Assembly (NCBI GenBank): GCA_950097015.1
Contig: CATNEN010000037.1
Coordinates: 1,302,001 to 1,366,000 of the forward strand
DNA length: 64,000 nucleotides
From: Macrostomum hystrix
Taxonomy: Eukaryota > Platyhelminthes > Macrostomidae
Direction: 5' to 3'
Every line of letters starts with the position of its first letter. Positions within the stretch are counted from its first letter, which is position 1. The translations under genes and the position numbers were made by a program. The notes beneath the pieces were generated by a model. That model was given only the letters and a program-made list of their open reading frames with translations. It was not told where the DNA came from and did no database searches. Positions 1-12,079 of the stretch are shown here, piece after piece.

Positions 1-54
1 GAAAATTGCTGGCTTTATGTTTCTGTACTGTGCTAACGTAATTTTGTATTTTAG

Positions 55-3000
55 AAAGCAACTTGCCAGTGCCTTCGTCGTTAGACAATAGTCAAGCTCA
101 GGCATCTAGGCTAACAAAGCAGACATTCATTCCTCTGCCAAAAACAGCAAGGCATCCGCCGGCCTCCGCTAATTTAGAAGGTTGCAGCACTGAATATTCA
201 GTAAACCAAACAGGCATAGTCTCTGAGCACGATGAAGAAAATATCTGCAGCACTCCCTCTGTAAAGGCTTTCCCAAGTGCGCCAGGCTCCAGAGCTCAAG
301 ATGAACCACCAATGCTTAATGAAGTTCTAGCCGAAAATGATCGGTTCAATAATGATATTGCTAACCACGAAGAGCAGCTAATTATAAAGGATAGAATTAT
401 TGCAGAGCTGCGCGAGAAACTCCAGCAGTTGACAGGTACTGATCATTCCACTTATGCTAGGACTGAAACAGAATCGCTGTTACCAGCTGGCCTTAACCCA
501 AAGCTAGTCGCTAGCATCGCGACTAATACTGAGAGGGATGCTGAACACAACGAAATCGTTGAAAGCACTGTCGAGAAGGTTTCATCTCTAACTGTTTTAA
601 ATCTTCAACAACAGGTGGCTGAACTAGAAGCGCGAATCAATCTCCTACAAGACCGTAATAACGCACTGTCGTCTCAGCTGAATGAACTGGAAGTTGCAAA
701 GCTGCATAATTATATTTTTCGTTTGCAAGACATCAATTCAAAATTTGCTACAGGAATCGCCGCCTTAGAAGCAACACTTGCAGACCAAAGCAGCAAAGTA
801 AATCAGGAACCACAGAATTTAAAATCTATAGAAACTGTTCAGCTTCAAGTCAATAGTAATGACTGCCTAAAGTCAGGTGAGATACACGCAACATTTTCTG
901 AACTAGAAACTGGGATAATAAAACTAGGCGAACAACTGCAGCTTTTTAACGTCTGTCTATTCCATGTACAAACTTGCACAAAACAAAAAGCAAAAACTTC
1001 CGAAGAGTCACAAAGTGCTTGGACAGCAGAGTCGATCGAACTGAATGGGCGTATCGCTGAGCTAGTAGCTCGAATCAGCGCAAACGACTTAGAAAGGGCT
1101 GAAAGTGCCGAACGCGTTTCCGAGTTGGAGAGTGCGAAGCGACAGCTGGAAGAGCGACTCCAGACAATGCAAGACGAGCACGCAAGCTTGTTTGACGAGA
1201 AGTCGGCAAAGGAGAAGGAAGTAGATGAGCTTCGCTCAAGCTTGACGCAGACTGATGAGCGAGTTCGTGAGTTGGAGAGTGATCGACAACTAGTTATCGA
1301 AAATTTTCTGTCGGTTCAATGTGAGCAAAGCCGTTTAATTGCTGAGAAATCTTCATGCGAGCAACTAGTGGAAGAAATGCGAGCATCTAATTATGTTTTA
1401 GAAAACAAGTTTCAGGAAGCGGAGAATAGTTTCAAGAATATTTGCCAAGAGTATGATCAGATGATTAAAAATCTTGAGAAGCAGTTAAATTTTGCGGAAG
1501 GCGTTTCATCATCGCTTAGTGCAGATGTTGCTGATAAATCGACTCAAATTAATGCGTTGCAGGAAACTCTATCGTCCTTAGAATCGAAATGCTCACTTTT
1601 GGAACTTTCTGCTAAAACAGTTCAAAGTGAAAAGGCAGAATTGGAAGATTTACATCAGCTAAAGGTATCTCGGATTGAAAGGTTAGAGACAGAGCTGAGT
1701 GAAGTGACCTCTCATGCCAGGTCATTGCAAATTTCCTTGGATTCTAAGTTAGCGGAGCTGGCTGCCACTGAGGAAATGCTTCGCGAAGCAAACGTCAAGC
1801 TTGATCGTGCCTGTGCCAGTGCGTCTGCACTTGAAACGGAACACTCAGATATGCAGCGTCGAAATTCTGTGCTTGCCGATGCTCTATCAATTAAGGTAGT
1901 TGAACTGAAGCAGGCCGACGAGCACAGGGACGCGATTAGTTCGGATTTGGAAGTTGTCCGAAATCAGCTCACTGCCTGCAGGCTGGATTGCGAGCGACGT
2001 TGCGATGAAATTGAAAAGCTAACTGACGAAATTAAACTAAAGGAGGAAGCAGTAATCGAAGCAAGTAAAAGACATGCTGAGGCTAAGAAAGAGATTGAAA
2101 GGTTGGTCAGCGAGTCAGCCGCACTGCAGTCCCGCCTTGACAAAACTAAACTCAAGGTTGGATTTTTGGAATCTGAGTTGGCTTCGTTTAGATCGTTCAA
2201 CCCGGCGTCCGAGTGCGCCCAATCTGACTGTCCGAATGTGGCTAAACTGCGCGACGCCAGAGCGACCACAGCCGGCTATGAGGTCAGGCTTTGCGAATTT
2301 CGTGTACTTTGCCTACAAAAGGCGTTAGAGTGCGAGTATCATTGATTCTGTGTGACCTCTCCCGCTCTGTGTCGGTGTTGTTCTTCTGTCTAGGACAGTG
2401 TTTCAGGGTATCTAGATTAAGCCTCGGAGGAGTGTTTCAGGGTATTATGAATAGGCCCTGAGGAACGATTGTTTCAGGGTAGGGAGATTAGGCCCTGAGG
2501 AACAAGTGTTTCAGGGTAGGGAGATGATTAGACCCTGAGGAACAAGTGTTTCAGGGTAGGGAGATGATTAGACCCTGAGGAACAAGTGTTTCAGGGTAGG
2601 GAGATGATTAGACCCTGAGGAACAAGTGTTTCAGGGTAGGGAGATTATTAGACCCTGAGGAACAAGTGTTTCAGGGTAGGGAGATGATTAGACCCTGAGG
2701 AACAAGTGTTTCAGGGTAGGGAGATTATTAGAGACTGAGGAACAAGTGTTTCAGGGTAGGGAGATTATTAGACCCTGAGGAACAAGTGTTTCAGGATATG
2801 AAGATTAAGCCCTGAGGGAGAGTGTTTCATGTAGTTCTTAAGCTCTGAATTATTTTGAAGGCATTAAAATCGCAGGTACTTTAAATTCGCAGGTAAAGCT
2901 GCGTCAGCTCAGCAAGATGTACCGCAGCCTCCGACCTGCCAACGCTCCGCCAGCCGCCGCTGAGGTGGCCGCCACCGCCGTGACCGCCGCCACTCTTCGC

Positions 3001-3141
3001 TCCCGTAACGGTCCGCCGCCTCAGGCTGCCGCTGGGGCCGCCGCCTCCGCCGCTGGTTCAGCCAGCTCGCCGCGCACTTCTCAGCGCCGCACGTCGGCCA
3101 CTTCGGATGAAGATCGGCCGCCAACCTGCAAGACTTCTTAG
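55..3141 (+). CDS. Coiled-coil protein with C-terminal CAAX box, 3' part (CENP-E/F-like candidate)
   Basis: Two exons are visible: 55-2282, entered after an acceptor ending TTTTAG, and 2893-3141. The donor after GYE (AG|gtcagg) and the acceptor TTCGCAG both fall in phase 0 and give GYE|VKLRQLSKMYRSLRP, which also removes the stop at 2343. The 824 visible residues are mostly heptad-like coiled coil (runs such as ELESAKRQLEERL), then a basic Ala/Pro/Arg-rich tail ending CKTS. C-K-T-S fits a CAAX prenylation box, with Ser last favouring farnesyltransferase. Human CENP-E and CENP-F are long coiled-coil mitotic proteins ending CKTQ and CKVQ, so a kinetochore role is a reasonable guess. The motor or other N-terminal domain would lie left of the window. 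Other CAAX-ended coiled-coil proteins remain possible. Confidence is high for the gene, low for its name. Confidence 0.7.
2395..2830. repeat. 40-bp minisatellite in intron of the coiled-coil gene
   Basis: About ten tandem copies of a 40-bp unit, nearly identical in the middle and decaying at both edges. Each unit contains TCAGGGT and its reverse complement ACCCTGA about 14 bp apart, so every unit can form a small hairpin. The array fills most of the intron 2283-2892. A second acceptor-like site (TTCTGTCTAG at 2384-2393) lies just before it and could give an alternative short 3' end. Confidence 0.95.
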
Positions 3142-3307
3142 AATACAATAGCGCTGTTGCCGAGTGTGACAAAGGCGTATTGAATGCGCCTTATTAATTA
3201 ACTAATGATAAAGCCAGTTTTTCACATAGTCATTTTTTGGACTCTGCGATTTAGTTTGAACTGCGCTATAGACCCGATATTTATTCGATAATAATTTACC
3301 GATTACC

Positions 3308-3313
3308 AAATAA
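3308..3313 (+). promoter_or_regulatory. Poly(A) signal of the coiled-coil gene
   Basis: AATAAA lies about 170 bp after the stop at 3141, in AT-rich sequence. This is the expected place for the 3' end of the gene. Confidence 0.6.
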
Positions 3314-3319
3314 AGAAAT

Positions 3320-4000
3320 CAACAATTCGATGGTTCCATTGTTGTTTTCAGTGTTAATATTTTCATATTATTTTAGTTCCTTTCTATTAGGAATCCAGTT
3401 TTTTGTTCGCATCGGTTATTCTGCTTCATCGGTTCTGCTTTAGGTTCCGTTATTGTTTGACGTCTTTACTTGCTTTGATAGGAGTCAATTCAATTTTTTT
3501 ACTTTTTCTTTTATATCAATTTGTCATTGTCCAGTGGCGCATTTTAAATGCACATCATTTATTAAAGTATTTACTATTATAATAAAATATTCCGAATACA
3601 GGAATAGGTGCTAAAGTGCCTAGCGATTAACTCGATTGGATGGAAAACGGATTTGTTTAAGTCAGCTGCAAATATTGATTTCGCGATGCAATGAATACTC
3701 CTTATGGGCTAACAACTGTTCGATTATTTGCATTTCATACTAGCCTATAGTCAAATTTCTATTATTTTTACTTTTATTGGTTTATTTCCGCTTGTAGCCA
3801 TTTATTGAAGCAGCCAAAAATACATTCTAATAATTGCTCGGTCTTAATGCACTAATCAACTGCAGCTCCTATTTTTATGTTCTTATAAAAAAGAAGAGTG
3901 TCAAGTTTTTTAATTACATTATTTAATTGCTTACTTTCAGTACTTTTAGTCGGTACTAAAATCTGCCAAAATCATCTATTATAGAACTTGGCCAAGTGGT
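3320..4000. other. AT-rich intergenic stretch, nothing recognised
   Basis: No ORF with coding character, no RNA gene and no repeat array is seen between the probable 3' end of the coiled-coil gene and the minisatellite at 4 kb. Confidence 0.6.
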
Positions 4001-4985
4001 GTTAGCTTACGCTCTGAGCACATTGTGTCAGGGTAGAGCTTAGGCTCTCAAAGACATTGGGTCAGGGTAGATCTTAGGCTCTGAGAGACATTGTGTGATA
4101 GTAGAGCTTAAGCTCTTAGAGACATTGTGTGATAGTAGAGCTTAGGCTCTTAGAGACTTTGTGTGATAGTAGAGCTTAGGCTCTGAGAGACATTGTGTGA
4201 TAGTAGAGCTTAGGCTCTTAGAGACTTTGTGTGATAGTAGAGCTTAGGCTCTGAGAGACATTGTGTGATAGTAGAGCTTAGGCTCTGAGAGACATTGTGT
4301 GATAGTAGAGCTTAGGCTCTGAGAGACTTTGTGTGATAGTAGAGCTTAGGCTCTGAGAGACATTGTGTGATAGTAGAGCTTAGGCTCTTAGAGACTTTGT
4401 GTGATAGTAGAGCTTAGGCTCTGAGAGACATTGTGTGATAGTAGAGCTTAGGCTCTGAGAGACATTGTGTGATAGTAGAGCTTAGGCTCTGAGAGACATT
4501 GTGTGATAGTAGAGCTTAGGCTCTGAGAGACATTGTGTGATAGTAGAGCTTAGGCTCTTAGAGACTTTGTGTGATAGTAGAGCTTAGGCTCTGAGAGACT
4601 TTGTGTGATAGTAGAGCTTAGGCTCTGAGAGACATTGTGTGGTAGTAGAGCTTAGGCTCTCAGAGACATTGGGTCAGAGTAGAGCTTAGGCTCTCAGAGA
4701 CATTGGGTCAGAGTAGAGCTTAGGCTCTCAGAGACATTGGGTCAGAGTAGAGCTTAGGCTCTCAGAGACATTGGGTCAGAGTAGAGCTTAGGCTCTCAGA
4801 GACATTGGGTCAGAGTAGAGCTTAGGCTCTCAGATACATTGGGTCAGGGTTGAGCTTAGGCTCTCAGAGACATTGGGTCAGGGTTGAGCTTAGGCTCTCA
4901 GAGACATTGGGTCAGGGTTGAGCTTAGGCTCTCAGAGACATTGGGTCAGGGTTGAGCTTAGGCTCTGACAGACATTGTTTGAGGA
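4001..4985. repeat. 34-bp minisatellite
   Basis: About 29 copies of a 34-bp unit built on the inverted motif AGAGCTTAGGCTCT (stem AGAGC/GCTCT). Two subfamilies form separate blocks. The left part (to about 4640) has GTGTGATAGT after the motif. The right part has GGGTCAGAGT and then GGGTCAGGGT. The blocks suggest separate waves of local amplification. Confidence 0.96.
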
Positions 4986-5161
4986 ATAAAGCTTACGCCT
5001 GAAGGAGGTGTCAGGAGATAAAGATGATACCTAATGCTACCTATCACCTATCTGTAGGTTCTCAAATATACAAGTAATTAAACATAAGTCAAGATTTAAA
5101 ATGAAACCAGAAGTCAATTGACTTCGCTTTGACAGAACTGCAGTTCTGTCAACTGAAATAA

Positions 5162-5167
5162 TTTATT
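5162..5167 (-). promoter_or_regulatory. Poly(A) signal of the cytochrome b5 gene
   Basis: AATAAA on the minus strand (TTTATT on plus), about 65 bp beyond the stop of the cytochrome b5 ORF. Confidence 0.5.
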
Positions 5168-5231
5168 TTTTTCGTTCGAATCAATGAATGCTAGTTTCAC
5201 ATACGCTCGTAGTGACCCACACAGCGACTTT

Positions 5232-5519
5232 TCAATACTTCAACTTTCCTAGGTAGTACTTTCTCAGTACGGCCTTGAAGTTCACGTACCCGTGAATCAA
5301 GCGAAACTCGTTGGTTGCATCTCGGCCGGCTACTTCAAGAAGCTTATCCTTGCCGCCAGGATGAAATTTCAAATAGTCGGTGACGTCGAAAACCAAGCCT
5401 TCCAATGCTATCCAGCAGCTTCTTTCATCGGTGTGAAGCCTGAGCTCATCAAACGATATCGACTCTTGACTAGGCGGCGATTTTTTAGACTCCTGGAAAT
5501 TCTTCCACTGCTTGTCCAT
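5232..5519 (-). CDS. Small cytochrome b5-domain protein
   Basis: A 95-residue single-exon ORF. The cytochrome b5 fold starts near residue 21 (ISFDELRLHTDERSCWIAL). HPGG at about residues 53-56 carries the first haem-ligand histidine, and the second is the H of IHGYVNF near residue 75. The domain ends with KYYLGKLKY, so the protein is little more than the domain itself. The V-N-F and LGK end resembles the b5 domain at the N-terminus of Ncb5or (CYB5R4) and of b5-domain fusion proteins more than microsomal b5. There is no C-terminal membrane anchor, so a soluble haem electron carrier is likely. The ATG is preceded by an in-frame stop about 60 bp upstream. It could instead be one exon of a larger protein, but the stop and the nearby poly(A) signal argue against that. 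Confidence 0.82.
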   Translation of the reverse strand: MDKQWKNFQESKKSPPSQESISFDELRLHTDERSCWIALEGLVFDVTDYLKFHPGGKDKLLEVAGRDATNEFRLIHGYVNFKAVLRKYYLGKLKY

Positions 5520-5552
5520 CTTATGCTGACGCCCGTACCGTATGTCACTTAA

Positions 5553-8000
5553 AGATGCACCCTTGTCATAATTAAGATATACTCGTGTCAGTCACACTAG
5601 TGTCAAGTGAGCGTTATCTAATTACTGTGAAATCATTTAGACAACTTACAATTGTTATCTTATAAATTTATAGCAGCGCTAAAATATTTATGAAACACTA
5701 TATTTTGTATGCATATCTATGGCGAAATGTCAACATTGGAATGTAAACGATCGAAATGACGGCAAGAAAATCAAGTAATAAGTATGAAGAAGATAATGCA
5801 TGGCTTTTAGGGTTGTATTTGTATAAATCCCGAGAGCCGAAGGCTTATAAAGAAAAATAATTTATATAAAATACGATTGCTTATTTAATCGTTAAAAAAT
5901 TGTACTATTCTGAGCCGGGAATGTGTTGTCTATGGTAAATTTTGGTGAGATTAAGATATAAGTTTACTCTTATAAGATATAATTTGACAAAAACTAGGAT
6001 ATTATATCATATAATCTCCTCGAAATAAGGAGCATTTTATGAAACATTGAAGTGAACTTTGAATTCGGCTTTTACGTTTTGCCACCACTGACTGACTGGC
6101 TGCTTCGTGACTGTATATCTTCGTGAGAAATTTATTTTTTGTCTATGGTCGGAATCAAATGGTCCAAACCTATATGTCTATCAATCAGATGGGATGCCCC
6201 CGAAAAATAAGCAATCGAATTTCATATTCGCTACGCTCGCCTCGAGACCATTAAACGCAGCCTCGGACATTCTAACCACAGAATGTGAATTAAACGGCGT
6301 TTATTATTTACTTAACCCACGGTCTGCAAGCCTCGAGGCAACCTATATTTAGCAGGATTGCATCTCCGGTGGAGAATTAAATCTCCGTGTACATATTGTA
6401 CACGTGCACTATCAACTTGAATTTTGTCTATGGTAGCAGAGATAAAGCAACTGTTAATCTCCGCTAGCTTATTACTTGGAACATAAACAAGGCGATCAGC
6501 AGGCAAATTGGATTAAATTTGCGCTATTTCTTTATCTACTGCTTCTGGGGACTTCAGCATCAACATAAACCCTCTTCCTATTTTTAACACTCGGATAACT
6601 TTAGGAGAGGCCATTTCAAATTTCGCATTTATGCTTAGAAAAAATTAAGTATCCCTTTCTTCAAAATTTACATAGATTAATTTACGCAAAAAATTCTGTG
6701 CCGATGCAAAGCAAAGTTACATTTAAGTACACAGTAGCAAAAACGAATGAGCAGATCGTAGTCTATGGTCAAAACATCAATGTCTGCGTGTGAAAATAAG
6801 AAGCGTTTCTAGTAGGCTTGATCTATGTGACAATAGTGAATGTGATGCATTATGTTGTTCTAAATGAATATTACGAATAACTTAAAAAAATACTTATTTA
6901 TTCATAAAAGTAATCTGACAAATTTCTTGCTTGTAAACATGCATGTTAGTTTAATTTCAATAATGCGCGGTAATGATGAACAATTTAGTGAGCTATAAAA
7001 CTGATTTTTGTTTTAACTCTTTCTCGCTATAGAAATTGACACGATGAGTCTAATCAAAATTCAGTTTCTAGTGAATGGACCCAATTAAAAATTCAGTCAA
7101 TGAAAATCACGGAAAAGTTAATTTACACTTATTTTGATAAAGACATATAAATATTATTGAAACTATCAAAAATCTATACAGTTAATGAGTATACAATATT
7201 TTTTTCTTTCTAAGCTATTTCCCTATTTGTAACGTAGCTAGTACTAGTTGCCTTGAATTTTGTTAGTAGAGATAAAGTTAACTCTTTAGTCTACATGTTA
7301 TCTTAAAGTCAAAAGTGGGCATGTTATCCACACTGTTCTTTTTACTGTTTATATCTAAAATTTATTACAATGATAAATATTTTATCTTTTTATAGCTAAT
7401 AATGCATATCAAAGTGCATTAATAGAGTTTCTCTCTATTCTTTTGAATAGTTATGGCGAAACTAAAAGTATCTCCATAGTAAAAATTAAGGAGATAACTT
7501 AAAATTTTGATAATTAATTAGACTTTTTTCTTCTCATTATGTAGCTCATACTAAAAGACATGTTAAAATTGCCATGTAAGTGTTAGTGTATATATGATAT
7601 TCTAATAAGGTATTGTTTGAACCACAGTTCATTAAAATTTATACATTTGTATACATTGTAAAATTATACAATTTAACAATGTATACAAATATAATCTCTA
7701 GCATCTGTTGAAAATTATTAATATTTCTATTGCTCGCATAAATACAGTTAAAATTAAAAATAGGGCCTAGTGATTTTCTGTTGGCGAGGAATTGACAAGA
7801 AGTGATATTCACGAGTACTAAACAAACAAACAATAAGTTTTAAATCTTATCGTCAAGATAGTCAGGCAATTTTGAGCTAGAAATTATTAAGAAGCTCCAT
7901 AAACTTTCCATAGACTGTGCATCTGTACACTGTACCCATAATAAGCTGTACAAAAGCGGCTGTGCCACTGGCTGTACATCTGTTATCCTTTAAACCTAAA
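5553..8000. other. AT-rich intergenic region
   Basis: About 2.4 kb of AT-rich sequence between divergent genes. Short ORFs (for example 6107-6352) show no family features or splice context. The word GTCTATGGT recurs near 5932, 6142, 6426 and 6762. Near 7915-7980 short words such as CATCTGTACA recall the SINE2 end seen elsewhere, too decayed to call. No RNA gene is seen. Confidence 0.5.
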
Positions 8001-8020
8001 CACTTCAGCTGCCCGGTCGA

Positions 8021-11000
8021 ATGCTGAGCCGTGAGCAGACCACCCTACCTGGGCCGGTGTTGAAGCCGAGCAGCATGCTAGTCAACGGTGTCCTGCAGCG
8101 GCCGGCCACCGCCTCTGGCTATCTGGAGACGCACCCGAAGCACTATGTGACTGGCCTGCTTGACGAGCGCCAGTCTGTACAACAGAAGCTCCTGGACAGG
8201 CCGATGACGGCCGGCGGCGCTCTGTCGCTAGCCGACGCTGCAGGTGTCTCCGCCAGCGCCAGCTCAGCCGACGTGCGTCGCGCCGGTCATCGTCCGCGAT
8301 CTCCACGCGCCGAAGCGAAAAACTTCCTGCAGCAGCGCCGGCCAACTATCGATCGCACCGACAACCTGCAGGCTATAGACAGGTACTTCCTCACCAGAGT
8401 TGAGCACGACAAGATTGGCTCAATATTAAAGGGCAAAGTTGAGGAGCACATTGACCTGGCCAAGCTGAAGAAGGTCAAGAAGATATTCGCGCAGTACACC
8501 AACGAGTCAATCGACCTGGCGATGTTTAAAGAGGAGATGCGCCGCCTGCTGAACCTGCCTACCTCTAAGCTCAACCAGCTTGACGCGCTCTTTCAAAAGA
8601 TCGACTGGAGCAGCAATGGCTACATCAGCTGGGACGAGTTCTGCACCTACATGCAGCTCGAGTTCCAAGAGAAGGAGAGTCAGTACTTCAAGGACAAGGA
8701 GATCCAGTTCAACCTGCCAGCCAGAGTGAAGACCACCATCCATCGAGACTCCATCGTGCGCATCCTGGGCCTCAGCGATGGCAGCTTCGCCTGCGCCAGC
8801 TCCGACGGCCTAGTGTCATTCTGGAACTCGCAGCTGGAGCTGAAGCGCAAGAGGTCAATCATCACACTGGAGCAGACTCAACGAACCAAACAGAAATGGA
8901 TAACCTATTTCATGATCGTCAACGAGTTCACTAAGATTGTCGTATCAACTGGCGACAGAGAGTTGGAGTTTTTCGAGCTGTCAAACTTTGAGCCGTACTG
9001 CAAGGTGACTGGCCTGTACTCTGTTCCTCTGAATTTGGACTACACTTGCCACAAGACTGACCCCAATGAGTCCATGCTGTTCTGGGGCGATGAGAACGGC
9101 TGTGTGAACATTCTGGTGCTGCACAAGACCGGCGAGAGCCTGCGTACCTGGAAGAAAAAGCCAAAGAGTGAGGGCATCGCTGCCGTGACACTGGAACGGG
9201 CACTGGAGAGCGGCGGCTTGGTTGAGTACATCCGCTGGAAGGTGCACAACGACTGGGTGGCGCAGATACGCTTCGACGAGTTCCTGCGCCAGGTCGTGAG
9301 CTGCTCAAACGACGAGCCGACTGCGCTAGTGATTGGCTGCAGCATCGGGTCAACCTTGGTGGATCATCATCACGAGGCCAAGGAGGGCTCAGGTGCCGCT
9401 GCCAGAGACAGCGACGTCGCCGCGGCTGGGACGGCGACCACAGCCGGTGTTGTCCAGGCGCCGAAGGCCCAGGCAGGCAGCTTCATCTCGCCGATCATGC
9501 AGCCCCGTCTGCGCAAAGCCACGGACCAGACCGTGTTCTGCGTGCACAAGGGCGTCCGCACATTCGACATCTCCAAGCAGAAGAATATCCTGGTCACTGG
9601 CGGCATGGACCGCATGATCCGCATCTGGAATCCATACGTCAATGCTAAACCAATCGGCACCCTGCAGGGTCACAATGCTCCAATTGTGTACTTGACCATA
9701 GCTGCTGAGGAGAACCGATTATTTAGCGTCTACCAAGACAAGTGCATTGAGGTGTGGGACATCCTGGACCAGAACCGTCTGATCACCATCCGGCCCAAGG
9801 GTCACAAGGTGCGCGGCGATCTGCAAGGCTTTCACTACTCGCCGCAGAGCAAATCGCTAATGCTGGCCACCACGGATTTCGTGTCCATACTCAGCATCAA
9901 GGTGAAGCAGAATGTTCAGGCAGAGATTCCCTTGACGCACAAGGAGGCTGTCACCTGCGCCATTTACAACCCGACCTTCAAGCACTTGATCAGCGCCTCT
10001 GAGACCTCCGTAGTTAAAGTCTGGGACGTGGAAAATGGCAAAAAAGTGTTCGAATTCGAAAGCCACGAGGGCTCAGCAACCACCTGTCTCTGCCTGGACT
10101 TCACCGGCCGTCGCCTCGTCACAGGCTCCCGCGCCGGCAGTATCCGGGTGTGGAACTACAACAATGGCCACTGCCTGCGCGAGCTGCGCCTTCGCTCGGG
10201 CGATCGGCCCGGCCGAGCCGAGGTCACCGCGGTTTTGTACATGGAGGTCAGCAAAAACCGGTTCATTGTGGCTGTTGGCTGGGACCGCCGCATCAGCCTT
10301 TTCATGGACGACTCCGGCGAGGCTGTGCAGTCCGTACAGCTGCCGGAGAACTATTGGAAGGACGACAAGCTGCGCGGCCACACCGAAGATATCCTGAGCG
10401 TGGCCTCCAGCCCGCCCAACCACCTGGCCACCAGCTCCTACGATGGCAGCATAATCGTGTGGAACACTGTCAGCGGTCACGTCTACTGCAAAATCGCGCC
10501 GCCGCCGCCGCCTTCGGACTATCAGGACGAGTGCCTGGACGGCGACCTGTCGGTCACGCGGGTGCTGTTCCTGCGCACCAGGGCTGGCAACCGCGAGGCG
10601 GCCACCCTTCTGGCCTCGGGTCCACGAGGCCGCATCCACCTGTGGAACATCTACCAGGGCGGGAAGCTCTACTCACAATTCCAGAATCACCCGGGCCACG
10701 GCCACATGGTGTCAGCCATGAGCGTGGATGTCAACGACACCATCTTGGTGACTGGCGACAGATTCGGTCACGTGTCAATCTGGAACATCTTCGAGTACGC
10801 GCTGCGCGGCCCCGAGACCGTCTGCCCGGAGCTGCTGTTCCGCTGGCGCGCCCACACGGAAACAGTCAGTCAGGTGGACGTTGTGACGCTGATGCAGAAG
10901 CGCGTGTTTGTGGTCACCGCGTCTGAGGACTTCACTGTGCGCATTTGGACTCGTCGTGGCGAGTACGTTGGCACTTTTGGCCAGTCAGCAGAGTGGAGCC

Positions 11001-12054
11001 TCTACGAGGAGGACTCGTTCGGGCCGTTGAAGGTGCCCATCGATGTGCTGGTTGATCCCAAGTCAATGCCGGAGCCCCTGGCAATAAGAGACCTGGACAG
11101 AGAGAAGTCAGGCCTTGAAAATGAGGGCGCCAGGGGCGGCAGCGTTGCTGCTTCAAAGCCGCAGCATCAGCAACAGCAGCAGCAGCAACAACAACAGCAG
11201 CAGCAGCAACAGCAGCAGCAAGTAACTTTCGCACAAAAGCAACAGAAACTGCTCGATGACACGGAGATCAGCACAATGGTGCGAGAAAAGTCTTACGTTG
11301 ACGGCAAAGGGAAACGGTAAGCAGTTGTATAAATTACATGATTATAATATATTAAGTATTTTCGTATACTTTTGAGTGCCATTTTGTAAAATCAATAACC
11401 GGATCTCAACTTTTATTGGGGCATTCTTAATGTAACTCCATCTAGTTTATTTTGATAACTTATGATGTAAATTTTTAAGATTATAGATTCAGATTGATTC
11501 TGCCCGCGAGTGTCACCCCCTCTCGATGCTCATGGGATTTCTGGGAATGTACACTGTAAGCCGAGAGTCACCCCCTCTCAATGCTCATTGGATGTCTGTG
11601 AATGTACACTGTAAGCCGAGAGTCACCCCCTCTCGATGCTCATTGGATGTCTGGGAATGTACACTGTCGGCCGAGTGTAAACCTCCACTCGATGCTGATT
11701 GGATGTGTGAGAATGAACACTGCTTATACATTTTTCACCACTTCTCGACGCTTATTGGATGTCTCGGAATGTAACCACTGTCGGCCGAGTGTCAACCCCC
11801 TCTCGATGCTCATTGGATGCATTCTGCGCACATCTTCTTGCTAGCAAAGTTAAACAGTGTGCACGGTTCCTCCAACCAATTACAGGCTTCGCAACGAGCG
11901 CCTGACACCGAAGCTGGTGGATCGCGGCGGCCCTAGCGACTTCCAGACCCTGCGCCTATTCACGCTAACCGAGGTGCCGAAAGGGCCGACAGACGACGGT
12001 CGGAAATCGTTGAAGAAAGACAATCCGTTCTCTATGTTCGAGGCGGATGGCTGA
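8021..12054 (+). CDS. EF-hand and WD40-repeat protein (WDR49/EFCAB8-like)
   Basis: Exons 8021-11316 and 11886-12054 join as aaacg|gtaagc to ttacag|gcttcgc, giving KR|LRNERLTPKLVDRGG and a protein of 1154 residues. Order: disordered N-terminus (1-110); an EF-hand near residues 194-205 (DWSSNGYISWDEF, canonical ligands D, S, N, I, E); many WD40 repeats from about residue 230 to 1000 (GGMDRMIRIWN, SETSVVKVWD, SRAGSIRVWN, SEDFTVRIW), enough for two propellers; a polyglutamine run near 1049-1067; and a basic tail. An EF-hand before two propellers is the arrangement of the WDR49/EFCAB8/WDY family, linked to cilia and sperm flagella, so an axonemal role is inferred. An acceptor-like TTCAG at 8003-8007 with an open frame leaves room for an upstream exon, so the ATG at 8021 is provisional. 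Confidence 0.88.
11505..11830. repeat. 55-bp minisatellite in WD40-gene intron
   Basis: About six diverged copies of a 55-bp unit (CACCCCCTCTCGATGCTCAT, then GGAATGTACACTGT) fill the second half of the intron 11317-11885, stopping about 50 bp before the acceptor. Confidence 0.9.
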
Positions 12055-12070
12055 GGACCACTTCTTGGAA

Positions 12071-12076
12071 AATAAA
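12071..12076 (+). promoter_or_regulatory. Poly(A) signal of the WD40 gene
   Basis: AATAAA 17 bp after the stop at 12054, implying a very short 3' UTR. Confidence 0.6.
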
Positions 12077-12079
12077 GCT

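Noticed and set aside
8082-11234. Many ORFs of 60-258 residues in other frames of the WD40 gene
   Set aside because: Shadows of a GC-rich real coding region.
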